Below, one piece after another: positions 54,692-63,956 of a DNA stretch of 64,000 nt. This DNA is from JACDHG01 sp963815295 (GTDB lineage Bacteria > Actinomycetota > Actinomycetes > Propionibacteriales > Nocardioidaceae). The position numbers and the translations under genes were made by a program. Within the stretch, counting starts at the first letter, position 1. Each line of letters begins with the position of its first letter. The stretch spans positions 868,001 through 932,000 of the forward strand of contig CAWFFZ010000008.1 in assembly GCA_963815295.1 (NCBI GenBank), given 5' to 3'. The notes below the pieces were generated by a model. That model made no database searches, had not been told where the DNA came from, and worked only from the letters and a program-made list of their open reading frames with translations.

Positions 54692-55408
54692 CTACGCCGG
54701 CTCGGGAGCGGGTTGCATCATGCCGACGCAGGCCTTGTTGCCGTCCGGGTCCGCGATCACGGTGGTCCAAGGCGCTCTACTGTTGTCGACGATCACAGCC
54801 CCAGCGGCCACCGCGGCGGCGATCCGTTGCTCGGCTACGTCGTACGGGACCTGCACATCGATGTGGAACCTCTGACGCGGTGTCTCGTGAGGCTCGGTTT
54901 CTTGGAACGACAGGATCGGGACCCGACTCGTAAGGTCGCGTACGTCATCGCTGATGGTGCCCCGACCCACTGCATCGCTGCCGCCGGTCAACAGGGCCGC
55001 CCACATCGGTGCCAGGGAAGTGGCATTCGCGGTATCGAGCACGAGCTCCATGGCGGTGATTGATCGCGGATCTGGGGAGAGCCCTTGCTCGGCGGCGATC
55101 TCACTGATCCGGCGGGCCAGGTCGATGTCTTGTTGGGTCACCCACTCGACCTGGTGCTCGGTGCCCTCGTCGTCACGGTAGATGGCGTCGTCGCTGATCA
55201 GCTTCAGGTCTACATACGCCGTGCCCAGCCGAACCTCGGGATGATGCCCGCCGGCTTCCCCGGCCTCGCCGATGGCCGAGAGGAAACGGACACCCGCGCG
55301 GAAGTCGGAAATGACGAACCTGGCATGCAGACCTTGACCGAGCTTGCGCCAGTCCGTGAGGGCCGCCGAAGTGATCTGCTCTCCGCTGAGCATGTCCATG
55401 GTGTGCAT
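54692..55408 (-). CDS. Pterin carbinolamine dehydratase domain fused to a VOC domain
   Basis: The start is ATG 55406-55408 with AGGAGA upstream, giving 238 aa. Residues ~10-100 are a pterin-4a-carbinolamine dehydratase domain (GLHARFVISDFRAGVRFLSAIGEAGEAGGHHPEV), with the active HHPE at 55-58. Residues ~115-235 form a VOC/glyoxalase domain (ELVLDTANATSLAPMWAALL, HIDVQVPYDVAEQRI, VIADPDGNKACVGM). The first domain would recycle oxidised pterins or act as a coactivator; the second may bind a metal or substrate. The fusion recurs in actinomycetes; its role is unproven. Confidence 0.85.
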   Translation of the reverse strand: MHTMDMLSGEQITSAALTDWRKLGQGLHARFVISDFRAGVRFLSAIGEAGEAGGHHPEVRLGTAYVDLKLISDDAIYRDDEGTEHQVEWVTQQDIDLARRISEIAAEQGLSPDPRSITAMELVLDTANATSLAPMWAALLTGGSDAVGRGTISDDVRDLTSRVPILSFQETEPHETPRQRFHIDVQVPYDVAEQRIAAAVAAGAVIVDNSRAPWTTVIADPDGNKACVGMMQPAPEPA

Positions 55409-55571
55409 TCTCCTGTCTGTGGGTTGTACGGCGACGGTAGCGCCGGTTGCCGACGAAGGACGCCCTGTCTGCTCGAAGAGATAGCCCGATTGGGTCATAG
55501 TCAATGGCAACCGCGACCAGCAGTATCGGTATCGGTCCGCCGCAGCGAGCGGCGGTGTGAGGGAGGGAACC

Positions 55572-56015
55572 ATGATAATTCGTAGATTTGGTCGCCCCGG
55601 CGCTGCTGTCGCCATGGCGGCAACTGTGGTGCTGGTGGGTAGCGGCACGGCAACGGCCGATCCAACTGGCTCAAAAAATTCTTCTGAGGTTCCGCTGGTG
55701 TGCGAGAACGGAACGACCTACGCGGCCGTCATCAATGGCATCGGCACCTGGCTTCCGGCACACGACCTTGCGAGCAACACGATGCTCATTCCCACGGCGT
55801 TCGGTGAGTTCCACGGCGTCGTCACGGACGAGGCGGGCAACGTGGTCGACGAGTTCACTGACCCAGCGATCGTTAAGGGAAACGCGACCAAACCTCGGAA
55901 GACTTCGATCTCGTGCATCTACAGTTTCGACGAGACGTTCACCGACCCTGAGCTCGGAGTCCTGACCTTCCACGGCGAAGGTGGTGTGACGGGCTTCGCG
56001 ACACCCGCGCGCTGA
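55572..56015 (+). CDS. Small secreted protein of unknown function
   Basis: I use ATG 55572 (MIIRRFGRPG), with GGGAGGGAA just before it. The product is 147 aa. A signal peptide covers ~1-31 (AAVAMAATVVLVGSGTATA). The mature part is ~115 aa of predominantly beta type (VPLVCENGTTYAAVINGIGTW...TFHGEGGVTGF) with two cysteines that could form a disulphide. No family is recognised. It is convergent with the membrane protein at 56129; the 113-base gap shows no gene. Confidence 0.7.
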   Translation: MIIRRFGRPGAAVAMAATVVLVGSGTATADPTGSKNSSEVPLVCENGTTYAAVINGIGTWLPAHDLASNTMLIPTAFGEFHGVVTDEAGNVVDEFTDPAIVKGNATKPRKTSISCIYSFDETFTDPELGVLTFHGEGGVTGFATPAR

Positions 56016-56128
56016 CCGTCGAAGCAAGCTGGCCACGACCGCTCCTCCACGTATCGCTCGCCACCCGATCGCCGCGCCGGCCGCCCTGCTCGTGGCGGAC
56101 GCTGATGTCCCGACCTGCGGCGTACGAC

Positions 56129-56764
56129 TCAGGCGTCCACCGGCAAGCGCTGGTGCGCCTGTGCGCGGTAGAGCACGACGCTCACGGTCAGGATCCACAG
56201 CGGAGTCAGCAGGAATGCGGCGATTCCAGCCGGTGTGAGGAACGCAATCCCGAGGATCACGGCAGCCCAGCACAGCACGCTCGGAAAGGTGCCCGATTGC
56301 AGTCCGCCGAGACCGGCTGCCACCAACATCACCGCGAATCCCGCGGTGATCGGCAGCCAGGCCGACTGGACGAGGTGGTCGAGGGTGACGACCGCATCGG
56401 CCGACCCCGAGTCCGCTGCGCGAGCTGCGGCGAGGGTAGCCCAGGCGGACACGCTCAGTCCGCCGGCCGCGACGACGGCGCCAGCAAAGCTGACGACGGA
56501 CGCGGAAGCCTCGGCAGGTTCACGTGACCGGAGTGCGCCGCGGAGGCTGGCCGCGAACACCAGGAGGAACAGGAGCGCTGCGGCGGACAAAGATGCAACG
56601 AGCAGTCGAGTATCGGCGCGATCCGACCAGTGGGCCAGTACCGCGGCGGGCGCGGCGTTCGCATCCAGCTCCTCGCCCTCGAAGGAGATGACGCTGATCA
56701 TGAGCGCCACGAATGCGATACCGGACAGTGGCGTGAGCCGGATGATCTTGTTGCTCGTCGTCAT
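56129..56764 (-). CDS. Multi-span membrane protein of unknown function
   Basis: The product is 211 aa. About six hydrophobic spans are visible, including LSGIAFVALMISVISF, LLVASLSAAALLFLLVFAAS, AVVAAGGLSVSAWATLAAA, WLPITAGFAVMLVAAGLGGL, FPSVLCWAAVILGIAFLTPAG and PLWILTVSVVLY. There is no recognised domain. It lies divergent from the sensor kinase gene, and a shared promoter region of ~160 bases separates them, so a link to that two-component system is possible but unsupported. Confidence 0.65.
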   Translation of the reverse strand: MTTSNKIIRLTPLSGIAFVALMISVISFEGEELDANAAPAAVLAHWSDRADTRLLVASLSAAALLFLLVFAASLRGALRSREPAEASASVVSFAGAVVAAGGLSVSAWATLAAARAADSGSADAVVTLDHLVQSAWLPITAGFAVMLVAAGLGGLQSGTFPSVLCWAAVILGIAFLTPAGIAAFLLTPLWILTVSVVLYRAQAHQRLPVDA

Positions 56765-56925
56765 GGCGGCGTTCCTCTCGTGCGTTCGGTGACCTTGGCA
56801 ATTCAGCGGTCGACTCGATCATGGGTGTCCCTGATTCCCGGATCACAGAGGCAGGCATCCCGCCCGGCACGGGAAGTTGTCTGCCGAACCGCGACGCGGC
56901 CACAGTGTTTGCAGCACCATGAGTC

Positions 56926-58950
56926 ATGGCCCGTATCCGCTGGCTGACCGTCTCAGCTGCGATCACTGCTGCGCTGGTCGTGTTGGCGGGCGATGCTTTC
57001 GGTCGAGCCGCTGCTCCGGCCGAGGTGTCGTGGCTGGTGGTCGTGGTGCAGACGTGCGCGATCTGGATGACCGCCGCCGTGGGGCTCGTCATTGGCGTGC
57101 GACGCCCCGGGCACCTGATCGGTCTGCTCCTCGCAGGCACCGCACTGGTGTTCGCGATCACCGCCGCGGCCGAGGGTTACGGCAGGTACGTCGTCCTGGC
57201 CGGCCACGACTCGATGCCGGCCGGGCAATGGGCCGTTCTGTTGGCCAACGCGAGCTGGCCGTTGGTGTTTGCCGGCGCGACTGCGATCGCTCTGGTCTTT
57301 CCCGACGGGGCGCTGCCGTCTCAGCGCTGGAGAGTCACGGCGTGGACGTCGGCCGTGTCGATCGCGGGGGTCTTGATCCTGTCGCTGTTCAGCCCGGAGC
57401 CGTTCGATCAGCCCTTCCAGCAGGTCGTCAATCCGCTTCCGGCGCGCCCGGCCATGCTGGCTCCGCTCGAACTGGTCTTCCTGGCAGGGATGCTCGCCAG
57501 CCTCGTTGCCGGTGGCCTCGCCATCCGCAGCCGTTACCGCACCTCCCAAGGTCCCGAACGCCAGCAGATCCTGTGGCTGGCCAGCAGCAGCTGGCTCATC
57601 CCGCTGACCCTTCTGGTTTGCATCGTCGATCTGGTGGTTCCCGGTGAGCTCGATCCGCTCGTGTTCGCCCTGGTTCTGACGACCGCACTGGCTGTACCGG
57701 TCTCGATCGGCATCGCGATTCTTCGTTGGCACCTCTACGATCTCGACCGGGTAGTCAACCGGACGCTGGTGTATGGCGTTCTCACCGGCTGCGTAGTCGC
57801 CATCTGCGCGGCTGTGCTCCTCCTTCTCGGGATTGTGGTGCGCGATCGCGACTCGTTCGCCGTAACGCTCGTAGGTATCGCTGTTGCGGCCGTCGCGGTC
57901 AATCCGCTACGGCTGGTGCTCCAGCAAGCCGTCGACCGCCTCATGTACGGCGATCGGCGCGATCCCTATGCCGGCTTGACCCGGCTCGCGGAACGCCTAG
58001 AAGCCACGATCGCCCCGCATATGGCGCTGCGCACAATCGTGGACACAGTGGCAGAGTCATTGAAGGTGCCGTTCGTAGCAGTCGACCTGGTGCGGCCGGG
58101 GGTCGTCGAACGCATGGCTGCCCACGGAGCCCCCGGTGGTGGCGAAGCCCTGACCGTGCCACTCACCTTCCAGAGTGAACCGGTTGGCCAGCTGGTCGTC
58201 GAGGATCGCGGTGCCGGTGAACCGTTCAACTCGGCCGACCGCCACCTGCTCGACCAGCTGGCACGTCACGCCGGACCGGTCGTGCATGCGATCAGTCTCA
58301 CGGCAGACCTGCAGCGGTCCCGCGAACGGCTTGTACGTGCCCAGGAGGAGGAGCGGCGGCGGATCCGTCGCGACCTTCACGACGGCCTCGGACCCGCGCT
58401 CGCCACAGCGGTGTTCCAGGTAGACGACGCCCGCGATGTTGTCAGCTCCGATCCGGCTCGAGCAGACCGGCAGCTGGAGGTTTTGAGGCAGACGCTCAAG
58501 GATGCCGTGGCCGACATCCGCCGACTCGTGTACGCGCTGAGGCCTCCTGCGTTGGACGAGCTGGGTCTCGCCCCCGCGCTTGCCGAGGAGGTGGCGCGGT
58601 TCAACGCACATGGTTCCAGGCCGCAGATCACGCTCGATCTGCGGGAGGCGCTGCCGGCGTTGCCCGCGGCGGTCGAAGTTGCGGCTTACCGGATCGCCAT
58701 GGAGGCGGTGACAAACGCGGTGCGCCACTCCGGCGCAGGGGTTTGCTCCCTGACCCTCGGGATCAATGGTGGTCTCGTGCTGGAGATCGTGGATGACGGT
58801 GTGGGACTCGGGTCGGGCTCGTCGGAGGCGGGGGTCGGGATCATGTCGATGAGGGAACGGACCAGTGAGCTCGGCGGCGCGTTCCGCGTCGACAAGGTGC
58901 GCGGCGGCGGGACGCTGGTACACGTGACGTTGCCGCTGGACCTCGCATGA
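56926..58950 (+). CDS. NarL-type sensor histidine kinase with GAF domain
   Basis: The product is 674 aa. Residues ~10-275 have eight or so membrane spans. A GAF-like domain is at ~350-460. The HisKA_3 box RRIRRDLHDGLGPALA is near residue 485, with phosphoacceptor His in DLHDGLGP. The HATPase domain has an N-box (EAVTNAVRHSGA) and G-box (DDGVGLGSG...GVGIMSMRERTSELGG). The family is LiaS/DesK-like. The stop overlaps the regulator start by 4 bases. The signal is unknown. Confidence 0.9.
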   Translation: MARIRWLTVSAAITAALVVLAGDAFGRAAAPAEVSWLVVVVQTCAIWMTAAVGLVIGVRRPGHLIGLLLAGTALVFAITAAAEGYGRYVVLAGHDSMPAGQWAVLLANASWPLVFAGATAIALVFPDGALPSQRWRVTAWTSAVSIAGVLILSLFSPEPFDQPFQQVVNPLPARPAMLAPLELVFLAGMLASLVAGGLAIRSRYRTSQGPERQQILWLASSSWLIPLTLLVCIVDLVVPGELDPLVFALVLTTALAVPVSIGIAILRWHLYDLDRVVNRTLVYGVLTGCVVAICAAVLLLLGIVVRDRDSFAVTLVGIAVAAVAVNPLRLVLQQAVDRLMYGDRRDPYAGLTRLAERLEATIAPHMALRTIVDTVAESLKVPFVAVDLVRPGVVERMAAHGAPGGGEALTVPLTFQSEPVGQLVVEDRGAGEPFNSADRHLLDQLARHAGPVVHAISLTADLQRSRERLVRAQEEERRRIRRDLHDGLGPALATAVFQVDDARDVVSSDPARADRQLEVLRQTLKDAVADIRRLVYALRPPALDELGLAPALAEEVARFNAHGSRPQITLDLREALPALPAAVEVAAYRIAMEAVTNAVRHSGAGVCSLTLGINGGLVLEIVDDGVGLGSGSSEAGVGIMSMRERTSELGGAFRVDKVRGGGTLVHVTLPLDLA

Positions 58951-59597
58951 GCAACCGGACCTGGCGCGTGCTCGTCGCCGACGACCATCCGGTGTTCCGA
59001 AGCGGTCTGCGGGCCATCGTCGACTCGAGTGAGGATATGACCGTGGTGGCCGAGGCCGCGAACGGGGCGGAGGCCGTGGAGCTCGCGGCCGTGCATCAGC
59101 CGGACCTGATCCTGATGGACTTGCACATGCCCGTCCTCGGCGGCATCGAGGCGACCCGCAAGGTACTCAGCCAGTCGCCGGAGGTGCGAGTCCTCATGCT
59201 CACAATGATCGAACGCGACGACGCCGTGATGGCGGCGATGCGGGCAGGCGCCCGTGGCTATCTCGTCAAGGGATCGGACCGGGACGAGGTCCTTCGCGGA
59301 ATCCGCGCCGTGGCTGCGGGCGACGCGATCTTCTCGTCGGGCGTCGCCGACCGTCTGGGTGCGTTGCTTGCGAACGAACCGGTTGCACCCCGTGCCTTCC
59401 CCAACCTGACCGAGCGGGAGCGACAAGTCCTCGAGCAGATCGCGCGCGGGCTCACGAACTCCGAGATCGCATCCAAGCTCGGCATCAGCCTCAAGACAGT
59501 TCGCAACAACGTCTCGAACATCTTCAACAAGCTCGAGGTCTCAGGGCGAGCCCAGGCCGTCGTCAAGGCTAGAGACGCCGGCATGGTCGGTCCCTGA
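58947..59597 (+). CDS. LuxR/NarL-family response regulator
   Basis: The product is 216 aa. The receiver has an acidic pocket VLVADDHPV near residue 10, the acceptor Asp in DLILMDLHMP near 57, and a Lys in YLVKGSD near 110. The LuxR HTH at ~150-210 is LTERERQVLEQIARGLTNSEIASKLGISLKTVRNNVSNIFNKLEV. It pairs with the upstream kinase through a 4-base overlap. The target genes cannot be told from the window. Confidence 0.93.
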   Translation: MSNRTWRVLVADDHPVFRSGLRAIVDSSEDMTVVAEAANGAEAVELAAVHQPDLILMDLHMPVLGGIEATRKVLSQSPEVRVLMLTMIERDDAVMAAMRAGARGYLVKGSDRDEVLRGIRAVAAGDAIFSSGVADRLGALLANEPVAPRAFPNLTERERQVLEQIARGLTNSEIASKLGISLKTVRNNVSNIFNKLEVSGRAQAVVKARDAGMVGP

Positions 59598-59640
59598 CTC
59601 CGTGGCCCTTAACGACGAGCCGACGGCCCCTTCAGGTTGT

Positions 59641-61770
59641 CTACTCGTTGCCCGGATCTGACAGCGCGTTGGTCAGCAAGGCCACCAACGCTTCGACCTG
59701 GACGTCGGACCACGGGGTGGCCTCCTCGTCTGATCCGTCGAGAGCCCGGGTGGCCAGCCCTGCTTTGCTGTCGATCAGCTCGGCGATCTTCGCGTCGATG
59801 GTCTGGGCGGCGATGATCCGCCAGGCAGTGACGGGCTCGGTCTGGCCGATGCGATGGACGCGGTCGATCGCCTGGGTCTGCTCAGCGTTCGTCCAAGACA
59901 GTTCGGCGAGCACGACGTTCGAGGCGACATGGAGGTTGATCCCGACGCCGGCGGCGGTCAGTGAGCAGACAATGATCGCGACCTCGGGGTCGTTGACGAA
60001 TGAATCGATCGCCTTCTGGCGTGCCGTCGAGGTCTGGTCGCCTCGGATCGTGGTGTAGCGGATGTCGCGCTTGGCGAAGGTGTCTGCGGCGATGTCCATC
60101 ACGTCGAGGTGCTTGGCAAAGAACACGACCTTGCCGGCGCTGCGCGCGAGCTGTGCGGCGTAGTCGGCGGCGAGTTCCGCCTTGGCCTGCCCGATCCTGC
60201 GCACCATCGCAAAGACGTTGTCCCCGGTGCCTTCGTCGCCGCTATCGGCGGCCTCGCGTTCGGCTACGCGGCGCACAAGGGCGTGGTCGATGCCATCGGC
60301 GACCGGGCTGGTACGTCGTTGCAGCGCTCTCTGGTAGCGATCGACGAGGCGTTGGGCGAGTTGCTGCTCGGCCTTGGCAATCGAGCGGCCGGCCGCGCCC
60401 TCGAGCTCGACTGGCAGGTCGGCGATCCGACGGGCTGGGATATCGGCGGCTACGTCGACCTTGCGCCGGCGGACGATTCCTAGGTCGATGACCGCGTCCC
60501 GCGCGGCCGGGTAGAACCCATGCTCGGCGGGCGTCATACCAGTCTGCTCTAGTGCCGCCATCAGTTCATCTCCGGGCTTGCGCTCCTCGATCCAGCCGAG
60601 GAACTGCCAGATCGCTCGGAAGTCCTCGATGTCGTTGATCAGCGGGGTGCCGGTTAGTGCCATCAACAGTGGCCGCGGGAGCCGCTTCCGGATCCGTTCG
60701 GAGACCTCGATGACGTGCTGGGATCGCTGCGACTTCTTGTTCTTGATGTAGTGCGCCTCGTCGACGACCATGCCGCGGAACCCGTGGTTGCCGATCCAGT
60801 CGACATGCCGGTCGAGTACCTCGTAGTTGACCACCACGATGTCCGCGAACCCATCGATGGTCTCGCCGTCACCGTGGATCACGGTCACCGACCGACCAGG
60901 CGTCCACTGCTGCGCCTCACGCGCCCAGTTGGTCTTCACCACGTTGGGGACGACGGCCAGCAGTGGATGGGCGCTCGCTATCTGTGCGGCCAGCAGTGCC
61001 TGCGCGGTCTTGCCGAGCCCCGGCTCGTCGGCCAAGAGGAAGGTCCGGTGTCCCGCCGACACGGCCGCCAGCAGTCTCGCCTGATGGGCCATGAGGTCCA
61101 TGCCCTTCGGCGCCACAGTCGCCCGGGGGTCCGGAAGGTCCATGCAGGCCGAGGCACCTGGAGGAGGATGCTCGAACGCATTCAGCACTGGCCCGATCAA
61201 GTCCCACCCAACCAAGCGGCCCTCCACCTTTGGCCTTGCGTGCGTGAAGTCGGGGGCCAGGAACGGATTGGCCAGCTGGGCGGCAACGACAGACGGTGGC
61301 AGCGCCCGCTGTTCGGTGGGTACGGCGGTCGCCGCCTCAGGGTTGGCGACATCGTTGTCTTGAGCGGGGTCGAGGCCCGCGGCGAGCTTCATCTCCCGCT
61401 GCAGCCGACGAGTGGCGTCGGTGACCTCGGCGTCGTCCTGCAGTAAGGCGAACAACGAGGGCTCACGCGCCACGGTCTGTGCCAGGATCGTGGCCACACC
61501 GTCCAGGCGCTTGAGCACGTTATCCCGTTGCGCCGCGGTGACCGACGCGTCAGCCCGGACACGAGCCCGTTCCTCGCGGACGAGCAGGGCCGCGGCCTGG
61601 AGCAGGGAGCGGTGCCGCGCGGTCACCTGCCCACGATTCATCGCGTTCTCGATGTCCCGCACAGCTTTCGCGAGCACCGGGATCAGCCCGCGCTCACCAT
61701 TCTGACTCCCGCCAGGGCGACGCCGGGTACGCCCGCCCGCTCTGGATCGCTGGTTACGCTTGTTGGCCAA
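59641..61770 (-). CDS. SNF2-family DEAD/DEAH helicase-like ATPase
   Basis: The product is 709 aa. An N-terminal ~190 residues are basic and helical (MANKRNQRSRAGGRTRRRP...). The SNF2 core follows: Walker A LADEPGLGKTAQALL near 265, DEAH VVDEAHYIKNKKSQ near 340, LTGTPLINDIEDF near 385, and the C-terminal helicase part with VVFFAKHLDVMDI and AIDRVHRIGQTEPV near 655. It is a DNA translocase of unknown role; no nuclease or methyltransferase partner is beside it, so a defence system is not supported. Confidence 0.88.
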   Translation of the reverse strand: MANKRNQRSRAGGRTRRRPGGSQNGERGLIPVLAKAVRDIENAMNRGQVTARHRSLLQAAALLVREERARVRADASVTAAQRDNVLKRLDGVATILAQTVAREPSLFALLQDDAEVTDATRRLQREMKLAAGLDPAQDNDVANPEAATAVPTEQRALPPSVVAAQLANPFLAPDFTHARPKVEGRLVGWDLIGPVLNAFEHPPPGASACMDLPDPRATVAPKGMDLMAHQARLLAAVSAGHRTFLLADEPGLGKTAQALLAAQIASAHPLLAVVPNVVKTNWAREAQQWTPGRSVTVIHGDGETIDGFADIVVVNYEVLDRHVDWIGNHGFRGMVVDEAHYIKNKKSQRSQHVIEVSERIRKRLPRPLLMALTGTPLINDIEDFRAIWQFLGWIEERKPGDELMAALEQTGMTPAEHGFYPAARDAVIDLGIVRRRKVDVAADIPARRIADLPVELEGAAGRSIAKAEQQLAQRLVDRYQRALQRRTSPVADGIDHALVRRVAEREAADSGDEGTGDNVFAMVRRIGQAKAELAADYAAQLARSAGKVVFFAKHLDVMDIAADTFAKRDIRYTTIRGDQTSTARQKAIDSFVNDPEVAIIVCSLTAAGVGINLHVASNVVLAELSWTNAEQTQAIDRVHRIGQTEPVTAWRIIAAQTIDAKIAELIDSKAGLATRALDGSDEEATPWSDVQVEALVALLTNALSDPGNE

Positions 61771-61964
61771 CCAATCCTTCTCTCCTCGTGCGCGTACTGC
61801 GCGGCCGCGAACCGAACTCGCCTCAGCGTCCCCATGTCGGGCCGGCGGCGGATCCGCGCGGCCAGCTGCGAACTGGTGCCGGTGCGGACGTTACCTGCTG
61901 GGCGTCCGGCATGATGCTCGCATGGGCTCTGAGGCCGTTGACTACCAATCCTAGGAGCGGGCCG

Positions 61965-62348
61965 ATGCCACGCGACCCCAACATCCCCGATGCGTTCGAC
62001 GTCTACACAGTAGTGGTCCTGCGGCGGCCGGCCAACGCGCCCGAGATGTCCGACGACGATCTGGACGCGCTCCAGGCACGGCACCTCGCCTACCGCGCCG
62101 AGTTGTGGCGGCAGGGCGTGGTGGTCGTGAACGGGCCGTTCGGCGAGCAGAGCGAACCGTCGTACCGCGGGATGTCGGTCTTCGCGTGCGACCCAGCCGA
62201 GGCCGCACGGCTGTCGGACGGCGACCCCTCTGTGATGGCGGGGCGGCTTGCCTACGACGTGATGGAGTGGTGGGTCCGCGCCGACTCGCTCGCCTTCCCG
62301 CTCAGTGAGCGACCGGTCGGCGACCGCCGCTCGATGCCCGACGACTGA
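61965..62348 (+). CDS. YciI-like protein
   Basis: I use ATG 61965 (MPRDPNIPDAFDVYTVVVLRRP), preceded by GGAGCGGG. The product is 127 aa. The YciI/ferredoxin-like fold is seen in LDALQARHLAYRAELWRQGVVVVNGPFGEQSEPSYRGMSVFACDPAEAARL, with the conserved His and GPF motif, and DPSVMAGRLAYDVMEWWV as the closing helix. Related proteins act on small molecules or are accessory to oxidoreductases. The substrate is unknown. It is divergent from the helicase gene. Confidence 0.8.
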   Translation: MPRDPNIPDAFDVYTVVVLRRPANAPEMSDDDLDALQARHLAYRAELWRQGVVVVNGPFGEQSEPSYRGMSVFACDPAEAARLSDGDPSVMAGRLAYDVMEWWVRADSLAFPLSERPVGDRRSMPDD

Positions 62349-62411
62349 CCCGCCACGCACCACCAGAATCTATCGACTGGCGTCGCTCGGCCTTGTCAGT
62401 GACGATGCAGC

Positions 62412-62576
62412 ATGCCCTCTGTGTCGCGTGATGTCCTCGACTACTACGAGTCAGGACGTGAATTTGACCGTCTGAATGATGGCAACCTTGCCGGCCCGCT
62501 CGAGTTCGAGCCAACGATCGAGCTGCTGGTGCGGTACTTGCCAGCCCGGAGCTCCTCGCTTTGGGAAGCCACTTGA
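62412..62576 (+). pseudogene. Truncated SAM-dependent methyltransferase
   Basis: This 54-codon frame reads VLDYYESGREFDRLNDG...LEFEPTIELLVRYLPA, the N-terminal helix of a common class I methyltransferase group, which normally continues into the VLDVGGGTG SAM loop. Here it ends in LWEAT and a TGA at 62574-62576, so the SAM-binding domain is absent. It lies 15 bases before the kinase-like gene. It is probably the stub of a deleted gene, but a fused or replaced downstream part cannot be excluded. Confidence 0.6.
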
Positions 62577-62591
62577 TGGCGGTCGGTCGCC

Positions 62592-63536
62592 GTGAGTGAT
62601 CCCCTGCACGATGACGAGATCTTGATCGACCTGGGTCTCGTTCGGGCTCTCGTTGACCGGGCCCTGCCCGAATACGCGTCACTACCGATCAGTCGGCTTC
62701 GTGCCTCGGGTTCAACCAATGCGCTCTTTCGGCTCGGGGACGAACTCTTGATCCGGCTTCCCCGCCAGCCTGGGGGATCCGCGACCATAGAGAAGGAGGC
62801 GCGTTGGCTGCCGCACATAGCGCCGCTGCTGCCGGTATCGGTACCCGAGGTCGTCGCCGTGGGGGAGCCGGATCTGGGCTATCCCGAGCGCTGGTCGGTG
62901 GTGCGCTGGCTCGAGGGCGATTTCCCCACGGTTGCCGATCCGGCGTCGTACGCCGACCCGACGCCGACAGCCTTGGCGCGCGACCTAGCGGCCGTGGTCA
63001 CTGCGCTGAGCGACATCCCCGTCCCTCCCGGTGCTCTCGCCGATCCGGAGTTGCGCATGTACCGCGGTGCCCCGATTGGATCCATGGATGGCGGAACCCG
63101 TCGCAGTCTCGCGGAGTGCCGTGACATCTCGGGTCTGGACTTGGACTTCGACGCCGTACTCCGGATGTGGGAACTGGCCATGGCGCTTCCCGAGCCGGGT
63201 TCAGAGTCGTCGCCGCGGTGGTACCACGGGGACCTGCTGGCCGAGAATCTGCTGGTGCGCGATGGCCGCCTCGCCGCGGTGCTGGACTTCGGAGGGCTGG
63301 CTGTCGGGGATCCGACGATCGACCTGGTCGTCGCATGGGAGGTGCTAGACCCTGCCGCGCGCGAGGTGTTCCGTCGTGCCGTCGGGGTGGACGATGCCAC
63401 GTGGCTGCGGGGCCGGGCCTGGGCGCTTGCGTTGGCCGTCATGACCTTCCCGTACTACTGGAGCACCATGCCGGAGCGATGCGCCAGCAGGCTCGCCATT
63501 GTGCGGTCGGTACTTGCCGATGCGGCCTCAAGCTGA
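62592..63536 (+). CDS. Aminoglycoside phosphotransferase (APH) family protein
   Basis: The product is 314 aa from a GTG start. The N-lobe has STNALFRLGDELLIRLPRQPGG (phosphate and Lys/Arg region). The C-lobe has RWYHGDLLAENLLVRDGRLAAVLDFGGLAVGDPTIDLVVAW with catalytic Asp in HGD and metal Asp in DFGG. This is the classical APH/phosphotransferase signature. Members phosphorylate aminoglycosides, homoserine or similar; no resistance context is seen. The gene begins just after the methyltransferase stub. Confidence 0.88.
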   Translation: MSDPLHDDEILIDLGLVRALVDRALPEYASLPISRLRASGSTNALFRLGDELLIRLPRQPGGSATIEKEARWLPHIAPLLPVSVPEVVAVGEPDLGYPERWSVVRWLEGDFPTVADPASYADPTPTALARDLAAVVTALSDIPVPPGALADPELRMYRGAPIGSMDGGTRRSLAECRDISGLDLDFDAVLRMWELAMALPEPGSESSPRWYHGDLLAENLLVRDGRLAAVLDFGGLAVGDPTIDLVVAWEVLDPAAREVFRRAVGVDDATWLRGRAWALALAVMTFPYYWSTMPERCASRLAIVRSVLADAASS

Positions 63537-63569
63537 GGTACACCGCCAGAGCCCAGCCGCCGCAGCTGG

Positions 63570-63956
63570 TCAGTTGCTGGTGCGTGGCCAGCTGACTTCA
63601 ATCAACCGGGTGGCTTCGGCCAGCGACAGGCCTTGCCGACGGGCCGTGTCGGTGAACGCGGTGGCGGTTTGTCGGAGGGTGGCTTGCTGACCGGTCTCGT
63701 CGACATCGTGCAGGACAGTGCTGTGCACGAACGTGCCCCGGCGTCCTTGGGTGGAGATGATCTTGTCGGCTTCCAGCTCGCGATAGGCCCGGGCGACGGT
63801 GTTGGCGGCCAGCCCCAGATCTGTCGCCAGCTGCCGCACGGTGGGCAGTTTTTGGCCCGGGGCGAGCTCGCCCGTAGCAACCATGGCCGCGACCTGGATG
63901 CGCAGCTGCTCGAACGGCGGGGTCGAGCTGTCGGGGTCGATCTGCAGCACGTGCAC
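63570..63956 (-). CDS. GntR-family regulator (YtrA subfamily)
   Basis: The product is 128 aa. The wHTH domain is at ~10-75, with PPFEQLRIQVAAMVATGELAPGQKLPTVRQLATDLGLAANTVARAYRELE and IISTQGRRGTFV. The short C-terminal tail (~50 aa) lacks a ligand domain, typical of YtrA regulators that control ABC transporters or efflux. The target is unknown, and no such gene lies inside the window next to it. About 44 bases of its upstream region are at the window edge. Confidence 0.9.
   Translation of the reverse strand: MHVLQIDPDSSTPPFEQLRIQVAAMVATGELAPGQKLPTVRQLATDLGLAANTVARAYRELEADKIISTQGRRGTFVHSTVLHDVDETGQQATLRQTATAFTDTARRQGLSLAEATRLIEVSWPRTSN

Noticed and set aside
59641..61770. SNF2 helicase as a phage-defence system
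   Set aside because: No nuclease, methyltransferase or other DISARM/BREX/Dpd-type partner lies beside it; it stands alone between a response regulator and a YciI-like gene.
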